DNA of 64,000 nucleotides, from contig JBBHKE010001733.1 of assembly GCA_037447655.1 (NCBI GenBank), positions 18,547 to 82,546 of the forward strand, given 5' to 3'. The translations under genes were made by a program, and so were the position numbers. The notes beneath the pieces are model-generated. The model did not search any database. It was not told the DNA's origin and saw only the letters and a program-made list of their open reading frames with translations. Below are positions 31,499 through 43,426 of this stretch, piece after piece (position 1 is the stretch's first letter; the number at the start of each line of letters is the position of its first letter). The stretch comes from Zygnema cylindricum. Lineage: Eukaryota; Streptophyta; Zygnematophyceae; Zygnematales; Zygnemataceae.

Positions 31499-34038
31499 AT
31501 GGCTGCCACTATCTCAGCTTCATCGTCTGTCCTATCCCGGTCTCTGGTATCTCATGGTTGTCGTACTAGAGTGACGTCATCATCGACGTCTCTGTCTTCC
31601 GCTTCTTGCATTGCAAGGATGCCACGTGCCACCGCCTGGAGCCAGGCAGGGCATTCTGCATCCAGGATTTCCACTAAAGCAGTGATGGTAAGACTTTTTT
31701 TTTGTAGAAGAGAGGTTTTATGGCTTTTAGGTTTTTGTGGTGTTTTCGGGTTTTTAATGTTATATTTCAAGGGTTTTTTAGGGTTTTTAGGGTCTATACG
31801 ATTTTTCCCAGCCTATTGTAGCTACGTAAATCATATTTGTTGTATTTTTATGTTTTTTTGTTTTTCTGTAGAAAATGTCGTTTTAGGGTTTGGAATACCA
31901 TTTTTTATGTGGTTTGTAGAATGTCGACTCGCTCAAAAAATTGTCTTTGAAACAAAAAAAAAGATCGTCGGAAATTACTTTTTAGGGTTTGTTGAGTGAA
32001 ATGTAAAGTACCCTGTGTACTGCTATTAGCTTCATTATTTTTTCTCCAATTCAAATCATTTTTTCTCTGTGCACACTCGTCCGATTTCGATTTGGAGACT
32101 GCCTATCGTCATGTTACGTCACATCACGTTTCTGTACTGTTTGGAACTGTAGTAACTAGTAAGGAACAGTACACCTTGAATCGCTTAGCTTTGGAATCTA
32201 GGATCCCTCTAATTCCGTTATTACTTATTAGTCATCTCTCTCCATCTTTCATTTCTCCCTCTCTCCCCCTCCTTTCCATCCTTCCCTTTCTCCTTCTATG
32301 CCTCCTTGCTTTTCTGCCTCTCTCCATCCCTCTCCCGCATCCCTCCACCCCTTTCACCCTACCTCTGATCTCTCCTTTTCTCCCTCTATTTATTTGCCAC
32401 CCTCTGTCCCTTTCCCCTTATCTCCCCCTGGATAAGCTTTAGAGTAAGTGTCTATTACACTGCAGGATTTTGTTTTTTTTTGTATTTTTTTTCCTTTTTT
32501 CTATTTTTTCGTTTCTGACACAATGTTGAGATCATTGTTTGCAAGGATGTACGTACACCGCGAATCGTAATTAGAGTAAAGAAATAGTTCGAGTAAAAAA
32601 CTGAAAAAATAATTAGAGTTATTAACTCTAATTTGTGTAATCAGTTTTCTAAAAACAAATTTTACTCTAATGTATCAACAACTCTAATTCATCAACAACT
32701 CTAATATGGGTTTATTTCCGTACTAATTATCCTCGCTGGTATCTTTACTGTAAATTAGGTACATGTACAGAATCTGACAAAACGTACATTTTCACGTCAC
32801 GCGGTTTGTGAAAATGCAGTTACATGATATCAGCCCGTATGAAATCGTTTTTTGTACTTTTTAGTTAATAAAGAACAATTTTGCACGGTCAGACACCGAC
32901 TGTACGCCACACTATTTAACACGGCACTATATTAGAGTTGTTAACGTTGATTCCAAAAGTACCTTAAATAATGTAAAGAATAATTTAGAATTATGTACTC
33001 TATTTAGGGTTGTAGAGTCAAAATTTGGGGCGACGGAATTAGCGTACATAACGCTAATTACGATTCGCGGTGTAGCTGTCTTCTGTTAGTAGGCCTTTTA
33101 GAAAATGGATCTAAATATCTTACATAGTTTATCGTATACTTTGCAAGATATACTATATAAGTGTGTAATATATGTATGCTATCTTATATTTTTCTTATAT
33201 TTTGCTTTACTTCTAACCAGTGCCCTTTTTTACTTCATTTCTGTGTAGAAATTTGTGGATGTTGAGAGCGACAGGAACGGGGAAGAAGTTGAATGTGGTT
33301 CTTCAACATCTATAGAGGAGGTATTTTCTTGTTACCCCTTGTTATTAAGGAAGAGTTAATTTGGAACCCCTTGTTATAAGGAGGTTTGTTCTTATAGCCT
33401 CTTGTTATGAAGGGGTTATTTTCTTGTAACCTCTTGTTATTAAAAGTAACTATTTTGATCAGTTTTATTTTGAACTATGGTTTTTTTTTTGAACAGGGGA
33501 ACAAATGGTCCATGTTTTTAATTCTTTGGTCACACATGTTTATGTCTCAATCTGACTTTGAAGTTGCTTTCAGCATAGCATGCCCATTTGTTCGCAGTAC
33601 ATATGTAACAGTAATATGTATGTTCCTTTATGTTCATGTAACATAAATTGGCATGTTGTACCATTCTATCGGTAGCCATGGGCGCTGAGAGTTAGATGTT
33701 TTTATTGTTCCTTCTTTGGATGTGCATTGTACCCTGGCCATTGATATCAGTGTAAAGGAATTATTTGTATTAAAGTGAAATTAGTATCAAGAGTGCTAAT
33801 TTAATGCAGAGCGGGGTGGTCGTTTAGTTCACTTCCTTAAATAGCGTTAACATCATTTTGGGTTTGTTTGACAAAAAAAGTCACGATGAAGTTAGTGCTG
33901 TTTAACACTAATAGGGACCGGGCAGTGTTGTTCTCACTTTAATTTATTCGCTTACTACTATCCCTCATTCTATTGCAGACAGGCAGTGGCTTCCCTACCG
34001 GACAGGTGTCTGCTGCAGCGACATTTTTCTTGTTACAG
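31499..34038 (+). CDS. Candidate split gene with plastid-transit-like first exon; 3' end uncertain
   Basis: Three exons can be placed, all in phase 0. Exon 1 (31499-31687, 63 codons) begins MAATISASSSVLSRSLVSHG. It is rich in Ser, Ala, Thr and Arg with almost no acidic residues, as chloroplast transit peptides are, and ends at ATG/GTAAGA. Exon 2 (33249-33320) follows TGTGTAG and reads KFVDVESDRNGEEVECGS; exon 3 (33979-34038) follows TTGCAG and reads GSGFPTGQVSAAATFFLLQ before GTATTT. Lengths of 189, 72 and 60 nt all divide by three. Intron 1 carries a pyrimidine tract and a MITE. I do not recognise the product; STK...KFVDV recalls ELIP-type light-stress proteins, but the rest does not fit. 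Downstream exons are unsure; see 37568-37738. Confidence 0.5.
32236..32430. repeat. Pyrimidine-rich tract in intron 1 of the candidate gene
   Basis: Plus-strand ctctctcc, ccctttctcc and similar words over about 200 bp. Open frames here are composition effects. Confidence 0.7.
32556..33072. mobile_element. TA-flanked mariner-like MITE (517 bp), intronic
   Basis: Flanked by TA (32554-32555 and 33073-33074). The ends are CACCGCGAATCGTAATTAG and CTAATTACGATTCGCGGTG, a perfect 19-bp inverted repeat. The body matches 40804-41304 in reverse orientation (acgtacattttcac, aattttgcacggtc). It lies in intron 1 of the candidate gene on the plus strand. Confidence 0.88.
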
Positions 34039-34730
34039 GTATTTCTTAAGTTCGTATAATTTATTGCAGAACTTTCTATTTATAAAAGAACTTTCTATTT
34101 TTCGCAGAACTTACAGGGCTTCTATTATCGCAGAGCTTTCTAATTATTTCTCTAGGATTGGTTCTCTGCATTTTCCCTGTTACATCTTTTACTGTGGATG
34201 TTGTTTCGTGGCCGGTTTGCTAATTGCTGGATAAGTTTATAAAGCAAACAAGCATCTTTTTCTGTTGTACATTAGCAAAAACAAGCGAAAGTAAGAAGAG
34301 AATCCAGTTTTTTGTGACTACTTTCTTCTTTGTTGGTATTCATTCTGTACTAAAGTCAGGAAATACGACTGGTTGCTCCTCCATGAGCACCATCGTTCAA
34401 ACCATGGGTTTAGTTTGAGAAAACAATTGGAAACTCTTTGTTGTAACCCTGTATAGGACACGTACTTTACAGGAATTTCTTATGTAATACGCATACTATT
34501 TGGTGTAATAATATATAAACGTTTCCTATTGTTTTCACACATTAAACCTATGGTTCAAATGTGCGAAAACAGTTGGAAACGCTATATGTGGAACCCCATA
34601 CTAAAAGAGTTTCTGGGTATAATATTCTTGTAGTACATGTGACCAGGGTGTGTGTTTCCAATTGTTTTTCATATTTGAACTATGATGATGACTGAGTTTC
34701 ATGTTGTTCCTGGTTTTCCTTTTTGCAGTC
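34039..34730. other. Presumed intron or downstream region; no feature
   Basis: T-rich DNA with repeated gcagaactttctattt phrases (34066-34140) and several AG sites that could be splice acceptors. No exon was chosen because none carries a recognisable protein. Confidence 0.35.
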
Positions 34731-34915
34731 AGTTGCTCTTATACAGTTTTTCTAAGAAGCGATTCTCTAAAAAATGTTTCTCTTAGAAAATTTTCTCCAA
34801 GAGCTGTTTCTCTAAAAAATGTTTCCTCAGGAACTGTTTCTCCAAGAAATGTTTCTCTAAGAATGTTCGGGAAAGGGAATGCTTGCTGGTTGCAAAACAG
34901 AATTTGGCTGTGAGC
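34731..34915 (+). repeat. Short tandem repeat of a tttctctaagaaatg-like unit
   Basis: After a TTTTTGCAG acceptor-like site, phrases such as gtttctctaaaaaatg, tttctccaagagct and gtttctccaagaaatg recur about every 18-21 bp until 34865. In one frame it would give repeats like SLKNVSLRKFSP with a stop at 34911. The unit is partly self-complementary (ttctcta against ttagaaa). It could be a repetitive exon of the candidate gene or simple minisatellite DNA. Confidence 0.5.
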
Positions 34916-36169
34916 CTGCCTGCCCAAGCACTGGAGTTTCCTGAAATCGCTTTTCTTAATTCGAAGGAGGTGGAGGGCATATTCTACATAATTATTTTTG
35001 CTCTCGGCTATTTATTTGTGGCCCCTGTATGTCTCCTCCAGCCCTAAAAAAAACCCTTTCCGAAGCAGTTTCCTCTGCACAAACTCATCTTTTTTTTAGT
35101 ATGAGGTAGTTTAAATTCTTCTTTGCAGATCTGTGTCTCATATGGACAAAACATGCAAACCCCCCTTTACCATGAAGCACATTTCTTTTTTTTCATGAAA
35201 TAATTTAGTCTTTTCTTCGCAAAATCATGACTTACAATAAATGCAAACCTCCTTAAATGCACAGGGATGACATCTTCCCGTTATCCTTTCCGATATGGCA
35301 TCCCTTTGATGGCTATTAGTGTTATACTGGTCAAGTTTCACTACAGCTTTGTCTATTTTTCGCTTATCTTTTTTGCAAACTCAACACCATAATGGAGATA
35401 TGACACATTTTGTCTGTTCCTATCCTTGATTTTAAATCCTAAAGTTAAATATTTAGAGCAAGAAGGTTTAACCCAAGATCAATACTGTAGAGATGTTTTG
35501 CCATTGCCTTTCAAGGTTTGCATAATGTTTGTAAGCAAATGATTGGTTTGTAGTATAGGGACCTGCTTTTGATGGTTGTTTGACAGACAGATTGTCAACT
35601 TATCTTTTTTTTCCATTTAAAGTCCCGTGTTGTCTGAACGATCCCATTTTATATATTTGGATGATGTCATTTTGTGCACGAAAGAAGTGCTTGTATACAT
35701 GTTTGTTGTCCACCCGTTCCTTTTTAACAGTTACTGTTGTCTACGTCAAATAGTGTATGAACTACAACTAAGTCGACATTTTAGGTTTTTTACTCCTTTC
35801 TAGTGAGGCATACCTTTGTAGTGCTTCTGCACCAGGTTTTATTTCCGGGCGTTATTACATGTCTATTCTCAAGCCGTTTGATTGGCTGATAAAAGCAGGT
35901 TAATTAACTGTTAGGATATGCTTTCATGGACTCATGCTTGAGATCAGATGTTTGTTGCCTCTGGGTTTTACTTGTTGTTAAAGTGTTGTAATTTAAAGCT
36001 GAAACATAGAGTTTATGGTCGGCATTTCAAAAGGTATTGCAGGATGCAAAGAAGTTTTGCAGATATAGCTAGAAGTCTATCGAAGTTATCAATAGTTTAG
36101 CTGATGGTTTGGTATTGGGTGAAGGTACAATGATTGCACCAGCTTTCAGAGCTAGAAAGAGATTTTCCT
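34916..36169. other. No recognised feature
   Basis: T-rich, plausibly intronic or intergenic. Acceptor-like ttgcag sites occur near 35127, 36040 and 36061, but nothing following them looks like a known domain. Confidence 0.35.
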
Positions 36170-36375
36170 CCTCTGTCCCTTCTCTTTCACAGCTTTCGTT
36201 TCCTTCTCCTCGACTTGCTCCTTCTCCCACTAATCATGTCTATCTAGTCCCCTTCCAGCCCTTCCCTCCGATTCATTTGTCCTACTCCCACTACTTCACA
36301 AACCTTCTTCCTCTCTTATCTCCCCACTATTTCCTCCCCTGCTGTCAGAATGGGGGGAGGGGGGGGGAGAGGGAT
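36170..36375. repeat. Pyrimidine-rich tract followed by a G run
   Basis: CT-rich from 36170 to about 36347, ending in gtcagaatggggggaggggggggaga (36345-36372, a purine block), so strand asymmetry switches abruptly. Confidence 0.6.
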
Positions 36376-37567
36376 GTCCGCGATTATGCTAACCAAATGA
36401 AATGACTTGGATGGTTGCAGCCAATTGTTTTCAACTATCTCCGTGTTCGTTGGTTCAAACGAAGCATGCCCGAGACAATTTTTCAGTATTACCTCTTTTT
36501 CCTGTTTTTCCCTGCGTAAGAACTCATCCCCTTGTCTCCTCCACTCTAGTCACAGGCGACTTATGAGTACGATATGTTCAACTTCTTGAGTTTGACATTA
36601 TGGTAGACGTTATCCAGGTAGTCGGTTAAACAAAACGGGAAATCAAATAAGTAGAGGAAGCAGAAGAGGAGGAAACATGGGCAATGTATGTGTCTCATTG
36701 ACGAATAATCTCTCCCTGAACTATTCTTTAATTAATTATGGATTAGCCAGGATCACAGCCGGGAAAAATAAACGAGGGTTTGGTCAGCTCTGAAAATTTG
36801 ACAGCATGAACTTGTGAAAGATAAATACACTTTTGTTGTCTCATAGTGAAGCTCAAAAATGATCTTTTATGTTCTTTCCTTCCATAAGGCATGTTGGCCT
36901 GTCGTAATTACGACATGAATCGCTATTAGCGTTACTAACACTAATTCTGTCCCGGCTTTTTCTGCCCCTCTAAACACAAAATAGTGTTATTTTGTTTTTT
37001 TTCTTAGCGCTAAATCTTTTGGCAGTCCAAAATCGTCCACGTCTTTCAAACTGTTAAAAGAATTATTAAAGCTAAAGCGGTCCTCATTCTAAAACAATTT
37101 TCAATACTAAATCACTCCTCGTACAAAGTATTTCTTTAGCGATTTAGTGTAGTTTCGTCGGTATTAGGGGTTCTTTAATTTGTTTATTTCCTAACGCTGA
37201 AGTGTGGAAGAAGTACGATACACATTTAATGCATTTGACCCAGTAGAACTTTAGTTAAAATCATTTGATATGTCCTCAGTTTCCCAATGCAAAACTATGA
37301 TATTTGGTTCCTGTGTTTTAACTTCATTCGAGATTTTTATGATTCCATAGTCGTCTGTAGAACACCATTTTTCTTCATCCTATCCATCATTCTGACTGTG
37401 TTTTTTCGTTTATGGACTTTTAACTTTATTTGAGATTCACATAGGGACATTTCTTCATCATACACCGTACCTGTCTATATACTGTTCGTCATCCCATTCC
37501 TCATACTGATTTTTTATTTATTTATTTGTTTTTTTTCTCTTCTTTTTCTTTTTGTTTTTTATTGCAG
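36376..37567. other. Mostly no feature; TA-MITE-like fragment at 36905-37230
   Basis: 36905-36960 contains catgaatcgctattagcgtt and actaattctgtcccggc, similar to the left ends of TA-flanked MITEs (compare 50124 and 13600). No right end is seen. The rest is T-rich with no coding signal. Confidence 0.4.
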
Positions 37568-37738
37568 AATGTTGTTATGGTCACCATTCATCAATTTCAG
37601 AGCAATCCCGAGAGATCCCTCAGAGAGATAGGAGAAGACGTAGTCTCTCCCTCTCTCTCTCCCTCTTTCCTCATATGTCCTAAACCGAAAGAGAGGACTA
37701 TCAAAAGGGACTTGAGAGAACTATTCAAAAATTTGTAG
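37568..37738 (+). other. Possible terminal exon of the candidate gene
   Basis: After TTTTTTATTGCAG the phase-0 frame runs 56 codons to TAG: it begins NVVMVTIHQFQSNPERSLRE and ends KERTIKRDLRELFKNL. It has an acceptor with a long pyrimidine tract and would keep frame with the exon ending at 34038, giving a protein of 163 residues. The intermediate serine/leucine run is CT-rich and low-complexity. This is a hypothesis; no family is recognised. Confidence 0.3.
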
Positions 37739-39240
37739 GCGATTAAACGATTGGTTAAAAGATTTGTGGTTCAATATTTATTCGATTACTGGATTTGTCG
37801 AGTAGATTGATTTGATTGATAGTTTCTCTGTTTGTCGATCGACTTAAAAAGAAAGGTCGATCGTTTTAGATCCTTGTTTTAAAGCCGTACATGTATTAAA
37901 ATTATATTTTGGAAACCAAGAATTAGTATAAAGACTAGAATGTTCGAGTTCAAAGGTTTTCGGTTAAAAACTTCTCCTTCCATCAAGCCAAATTCAATTG
38001 TTATTGGTTTCTACCCTCGATCTTTACATCGTGTCAAGTATGGTGTAAAATGGAAAATTTGCTAATGGGAGGTTTTAGTGATTGTAATACAAAAGACCAC
38101 TCTATAGTAGGTTTGGAAGATAGTCACATATGTGAGCTTTGTCAGTTCTCGAATAGTCAGTTGATGGTATTAATAAAATTATACATTCAACTTTTTTTTT
38201 CATCTTTTTTTTTAAATTTACCGTGGTCAAGTGTTTTCTGGCAGTGGTATTGTATAGTTTTTTGTTATGTTGTTTTTGACAAATGGCTCATGTATTCTAC
38301 GTTGATTTTGGCGCGACTGGTATTTTAGTATACCTCATTTCCCTCTTTTCTTAGAAGACAGTAATGAAGGTACACAGTCAAGCATCTGGTATAAATTCAT
38401 TCTGGTAGTGTAGTGTCATACAGACTTTTTTCACCCTTGATAGCGTAGACAAGAAGTGTTAGAAAAGTAGAGATATAACGGTTCAGATTTTGCGATATCG
38501 GTACTGATATAGCACGGTATATTATAGAATATAATACAACTTGGATACATCATATAATATAACACAATGCAATATTGATAAATCATGTAATTTAGTACAA
38601 TATTGATCTATCAGTGTTATCAACAACACAGTATATCGACATATTATATCGATTATGGAGAGACCAGAAAGAAAAGCACCTATTATTTTTTCGGCAAAAC
38701 CTGGTTGATGTACGCCACTACTATTTGACGACAAATGCTATTTGGCCTTTACTGCTGGATTTAGTTTCTAATCTTTTATCTCTGCGAATCAAAGTGATTT
38801 GGTTAAGTTTTTTACCTGTCAATATAGGAAGGCGGTGAGGGAAGGAGGTAGAGAGAGGGAGGAGGGAGGGGCCTAGAGAGAGGGGAGGAGTTGGATGAGG
38901 AAGCAATTTTTGTCTGAATGTGGAACAACTGTCAAAAAGAACATTAGCACCAAATTTTAGTTTATTAAACATGCTCCGGTCTTTGTTAACACTTACTTTC
39001 CCTGTATTGTTATAACGTTATTAACGATGTTGTAATTCATGAATGTAACAATGAGTGTGTAGAATAGCAAAAGATTGGCAGTTGTCACAAGTACATTTAA
39101 GTTTATTTAAATTTTCTTTTAAACAGTTTGGTGAAGGGAGCAAAGGAACTTAACCCTAAAAAAATATTTCATCGAAGTACAGGTGAAGGTACACCAATTG
39201 TCCAATAATTGTAATTAGTTTCTCGGGGCATGAAGTGAAG
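37739..39240. other. No recognised feature
   Basis: Unremarkable AT-rich DNA. A short purine-rich run is at 38826-38900. The frame at 38050-38328 begins MENLLMGGFSDCNTKDHS and looks less random than its neighbours, but has no splice or family support. Confidence 0.35.
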
Positions 39241-39242
39241 TA

Positions 39243-39461
39243 CACCGAGTATTGCTATTAAGGTTATATGTTTATTTTTGCCACGTAACTGATAGTTTCT
39301 CCGTGCACACATGTCCAGTTTTCAACTGGTGACTGCAAATTGGAAGGTGAGAATCTTGCCATTCAATCAAACCCGCCAGATTAAAAATCCGACATGTGTG
39401 AACGAAGAAAAGATGTGTTATGTGGCAAAAAAAACATTAACACTAATAGCGGTACATGGTG
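39243..39461. mobile_element. Short TA-flanked mariner-like MITE (219 bp)
   Basis: TA on both sides (39241-39242 and 39462-39463). It begins CACCGAGTATTGCTATTAAG and ends actaatagcggtacatggtg, diverged ends of the short subfamily. The inner part, ccgtgcacacatgtccag against gacatgtgtgaacg, is a second inverted repeat. Confidence 0.8.
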
Positions 39462-40521
39462 TACTAATTAACACTAAGTTGAACGGACGCCTAAGATAAC
39501 CCAAAACTTAGTGCACAAAAAAACAAAAAAAAATAACACAAAAATAATATTTATAAATATATAATATTGTTGGCTGAAAATAAAATTGGGAAACATACTA
39601 ACCATGCGATCTTATTTTTCATCATGATTTAAGATGAGATTGAAATTGAGACCATAGGAAAAAAAAGAACGAACCTTAATTGTAAAACTTGTTATGGAAA
39701 AACCATCTGGGTACATATGGGATAATATTAAAAAAAATACATTTAAATACTACAAGAGTCAAGTGGACAAACAAAGTTAGAGTGAAATGTACTTACGGTA
39801 TACGAATTACATTGGTTAGTTCAAATTTGACGCTCGAAAAAAGCGTTTAGTAACTATATTTTACTGGGCGATGTCAATATTACAGTTACTCAAGGTACAT
39901 AGCAAAAACACAAAACCTTGTAAGATTTTTTTGTACTTCCAAAAACGTTATTATTGAACCATCTAGGCACAAAGCATGATTGAAATGTAAAATAGTCGAG
40001 GACACATTAAAGGTTAGAGATGAAATCCCTTAATGAAATTCAAGCAAAACAAACTCAAAGCAATTCTTAAAAATAAAAATCTTTATTACAGAAAGTACGA
40101 TGGAAAAACTATCGAGGTACAAAAGGGGTGAAAAAAAAGAAAAAAAACATTTAAAGACTACAAGAGCCAGCAGATACTAAAACAAAACAAACCAAACAAA
40201 TGAGGAAACCAAAGGTAACTCGGTTAACTTGCAAGGCTAAACAAACTACCAAAGATGACTAGGCAAAAAGGAAAAACCTACTCTATATGATGCCCTACAA
40301 CCCTAACAAACTAAATTCTACACCCCCGAATATCATGTTCTAAAAATCTAAGAACAAATCAGAAGCATCGAACGGTTTCATACAAACAATAATCCTGCGT
40401 AGGAGCTTCAATTGTTAAACGTAACATTCAACGGTCCTACATTTGACATGACAACATCGAAGTAGTGCCGAACAGAATAAACTGTAATATGCAACGCTTA
40501 ATGAACGCGCATTTTATTTTA
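39462..40521. other. No recognised feature
   Basis: A-rich DNA with loosely repeated phrases: aaaaaccatctgggtacat, cattgaaccatctaggcac and aaaaactatcgaggtac occur near 39700, 39955 and 40103, each near actacaagagtca or tgaaatgt. This suggests an old, degenerate repeat of roughly 200-400 bp. Confidence 0.4.
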
Positions 40522-41515
40522 GGAATTGCTAATCGCAGAGACTATTTTTGTTGCGCGCAGGTAGTTGTCAGAGATTGTACATTTGAAGTAAATTTTCGTA
40601 CAGGCTACGTACCTTTAGGTTCAGATTTGACGGTCAATCCGTCGAACAACTTTGACTGGCGGAATGTTGTACTGGCGGTTAAAAAAGTGTCGCGCTTGCG
40701 AACGTCGACCGTCATAAAAAAAAAACAATTCACACGGCCGGCGCAGGTTAACTGTAACAAAAATGCGGCAACCACATATAAATAAAATGGATGCGCGCAG
40801 GTACACCGCGAATCGTAATTAGAGTAAATTACTGTAATTCGGTCGCTCGAAATTTCGACTATATCACATCAAATAGAGTAAATGACTCTAATTATTTCAT
40901 TATACTATTTAAGGTAAGGTTTAATTAGCGTTTTTAATTCTAATATATGTTCATTTTAAATAGTGTGGAGTACGGACGACGTCCGACCGTGCAAAATTGT
41001 ACTTTTATAAGTATAAAAGTACAAATGATGATTTAATACAGGCCATTATCATGTAACTGCGTTTTAACAAACCACGTAGTGCAAACGTCATAGTGACGAT
41101 AAACTGTACGTTTTGTCAGATTCTGTACGAATACCTTATTTACAGTAGAGGATATTAGCTTGCCAAATTAGAGTACACCGCATAAATTAGAGTAAATTCC
41201 TTTTTGAAACAGTTCTATCACATAAATTAGAGTAAAATACTCTAATTATTTTTTTCTCTTTTTTTACTCTAATTTTTTCATTACTCTAATTACGATGCGC
41301 GGTGTAGTTTATCACTTCACGTCTGTGAGAGCACACACTTACATTTGACTTAGCCGCAAAAATGAAATCTACTCGCGAACCGTTACACTGAACTTGGACA
41401 CAAATAAAGGACGACGTACAACATGTAAAAACTCGCACGAAACGAAATAAACTACATACAAAAAGCGTACCCGTTTCATCGATATTTATAAACGGGTACG
41501 CTTTTTTTACTTTGT
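40522..41515. mobile_element. MULE-like foldback, right end missing, with nested MITE
   Basis: It begins GGAATTGCTAATCGCAGAG and follows the left half of the complete element at 48721-49513 (gcgcgcaggtagttgtcag, gacggtcaatccgtcgaac). The MITE at 40804-41304 interrupts it, after which the element resumes (gcgaaccgttacactgaact) until an inverted repeat aagcgtacccgttt/aaacgggtacgctt (41467-41504). The right terminal repeat is absent. Confidence 0.7.
40804..41304. mobile_element. TA-flanked mariner-like MITE (501 bp) nested in MULE-like element
   Basis: TA on both sides (40802-40803 and 41305-41306). The ends are CACCGCGAATCGTAATTAG and TAATTACGATGCGCGGTG. Same subfamily as 32556-33072 and 3507-4072. 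Non-coding. Confidence 0.88.
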
Positions 41516-42286
41516 ACGAGAGCCATGGCTGCCTATGCTAGGTTTACCAAAAAGTATCTTGACAAACCCAGGATTTGATCCTGGTACGCGCCGTCCGTCA
41601 AAGTCGCCATTAGCCGTTAGCTTTATCCTATTAGTCTAGGACCAGAGCCGAGGATTCGATAATTACATAAATGTGTACACGTAGACGAATTCATTTAACA
41701 GCGCGAATAGATTCTTAGGACATTGATACAGTTTAGTATAGTACAGTTTACTACACTTCGCGAAAGGAATACCGCGCATTTGTTTTGACGGCGAAACATA
41801 TTTTCGACGGCTAAAATTAGAAGCTCGTTTGATCGAACGGCCACTATAGGTGCCGAGATAGCGGAATAGGCGTTTTGGCGGTTTCCGGTCACCGCCACGT
41901 TAAGTGACACGTCGCACATCCTCATTGGCTTGCGGCATCTCCGGAGAATATGGGAACAAATCCGGATATGGCAAGCGTCATCTTTTCGGCCATGCTGTAC
42001 GATGGTCGTATAGAAAGTACTCTGACACCTTTACCTTCTGTACCTTTCTCTACGATACAGTAATCTGATTGGTGCCGTACTCTCGAAATAGAGGGTTTAG
42101 AGAGGGGTTTAGGACTTAGAAAAATTGGTAGGTAGTCGCCTCTCTCCGAGAGTGCTTCTGTACAAAAGGTCAACTTCGACCCTTAGTAACTTACTGCTCA
42201 CGGAGCAAATTCAGAGATTCTTTTTGCTATCGACTTAGGGGAGTCTTGTCTTCACAGAGGTGAAGGTGGACAGAGTTCTTGTCTGC
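41516..42286 (+). repeat. Degraded copia-type LTR, both ends incomplete
   Basis: From gccatggctgcctatgctag it follows the solo-LTR family in order: tRNA-like block, aattcatttaac, cgaaacatatttt, cggccactatag, gcggcatctcc, ctctctccgagagtgcttctg, tcaacttcgacc, actgctcacggagcaaatt and gattctttttgc. It is clearly older than the two solo LTRs. The first about 150 bp are missing, and after ttgtctgcc it runs into a CT tract. Confidence 0.75.
41563..41643 (-). other. tRNA-like sequence, antisense inside degraded LTR
   Basis: On the minus strand CCAGG-ATCAAAT-CCTGG is a perfect T-arm with an intact B box (GATCAAATC), and GACTAATAGGATAAAGC stands at the A-box position about 50 nt before it. Confidence 0.6.
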
Positions 42287-42400
42287 CTCTCTCTCCCTTC
42301 TCCCTCTCTCTTTCCCTCTTCCTCTCCCTCTCATTCTGCCTCTCTCTCCCTTCTCCCTCTCCCTTTCCCTCTTCTCTCCCTTTCCCTCTTCCTTTCCAGC
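42287..42400. repeat. Pyrimidine tract with an internal duplication
   Basis: Two copies of ctgcctctctctcccttctc (42282 and about 42336) separated by CT-rich sequence. It replaces the expected LTR end. Confidence 0.7.
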
Positions 42401-43426
42401 GAAGATTCTCCGTACAACTTTAAGAGCATTCGAATGTAAACGCAAATAACTTGTCACTTAAAAAAGTGACTTACGTATACGTGTACGAAATATTGTGACA
42501 GATGAAGTGGTACACAAAATGAGGCGACTCGGCTTCAATTTGAGGCGTTTCTACGCACGCTGTACAATTTTTTTGACTTCGTAATGTCCGTAAGCCACAT
42601 TGTCGACGTGTCGAAACCCTAAAATAAATTTCGTTGTCGCACAAACATGTGATAATGCGATTTTTTTTTTCGTTTTCCCACTTACCGACAGGTGGCCAAT
42701 GTTTTTTATACGCCATGTGTGAAGACACGTGTTTTTTAGAGAGACGCCCCTGTACAGAAATCAGCCCACGGAAAATAGTACGGACAGGCTGGAAACGTGC
42801 AGTTTGTTTTTTTTTTGGGTACTTCGCGCACAAAAATTGTAAAAAACTTTAGACACGTGCGACAACGTTTGCCTATTCGCTCGCCTTATTAGACTTTATT
42901 TCAAATCACCTCGCGAGGTGATTTGATGTAAAGTTTGAAGGGCGCGAAAGTGGGTTGAAATGCGCTAGACAACAAATTGTATTGCTCTAGACGACAAACT
43001 ATTGTACGCATAAAGTTCAAAGGTACCGCAACTTGTACGGTATTAATTTCTAATTTTTTGTACGACTGCGTAATTTCTCATTTTTTTCAAAGTAACGGAG
43101 GAAAACGACAGAAAATAGATGTAACTTAAGATCATGCGAAAGTACCTTAAATGAAATGCATAAATAATAGGTATCAAATGAAAGTTTTTTTTTTATTATT
43201 TGTTGGTTTTAGTTTGGTGGCATGTCGAATGATAAAAGATAAGAAAAAGAAATCGGGAAGCAATGTCGGAGAAGTTTACGCACTAATGACGTCACAAGGT
43301 AGCATGGCATCACAATGTCACAAAATCCTAAACATCTACAATGTCACAAAAAACTCAACGTCTACAACCGTCGTCGTTTTTGTAGACGTCATCAATTTAA
43401 GAAAGTTTCGTAGTCCTCTACATTTC
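42401..43426. other. Repeat-derived DNA with a perfect palindrome
   Basis: gcgaagattctccgtacaac at 42402 recurs in similar form at 44289 and, inverted, at about 52860-52895, so an undefined repeat is present. At 42901-42926 lies a perfect 26-nt palindrome, tcaaatcacctcg joined to its complement. No gene is supported. Confidence 0.45.

Noticed and set aside
38050-38328. A small zinc-finger-like gene (ICELCQF motif)
   Set aside because: Only two nearby cysteines, then a hydrophobic low-complexity run; no partner exons.
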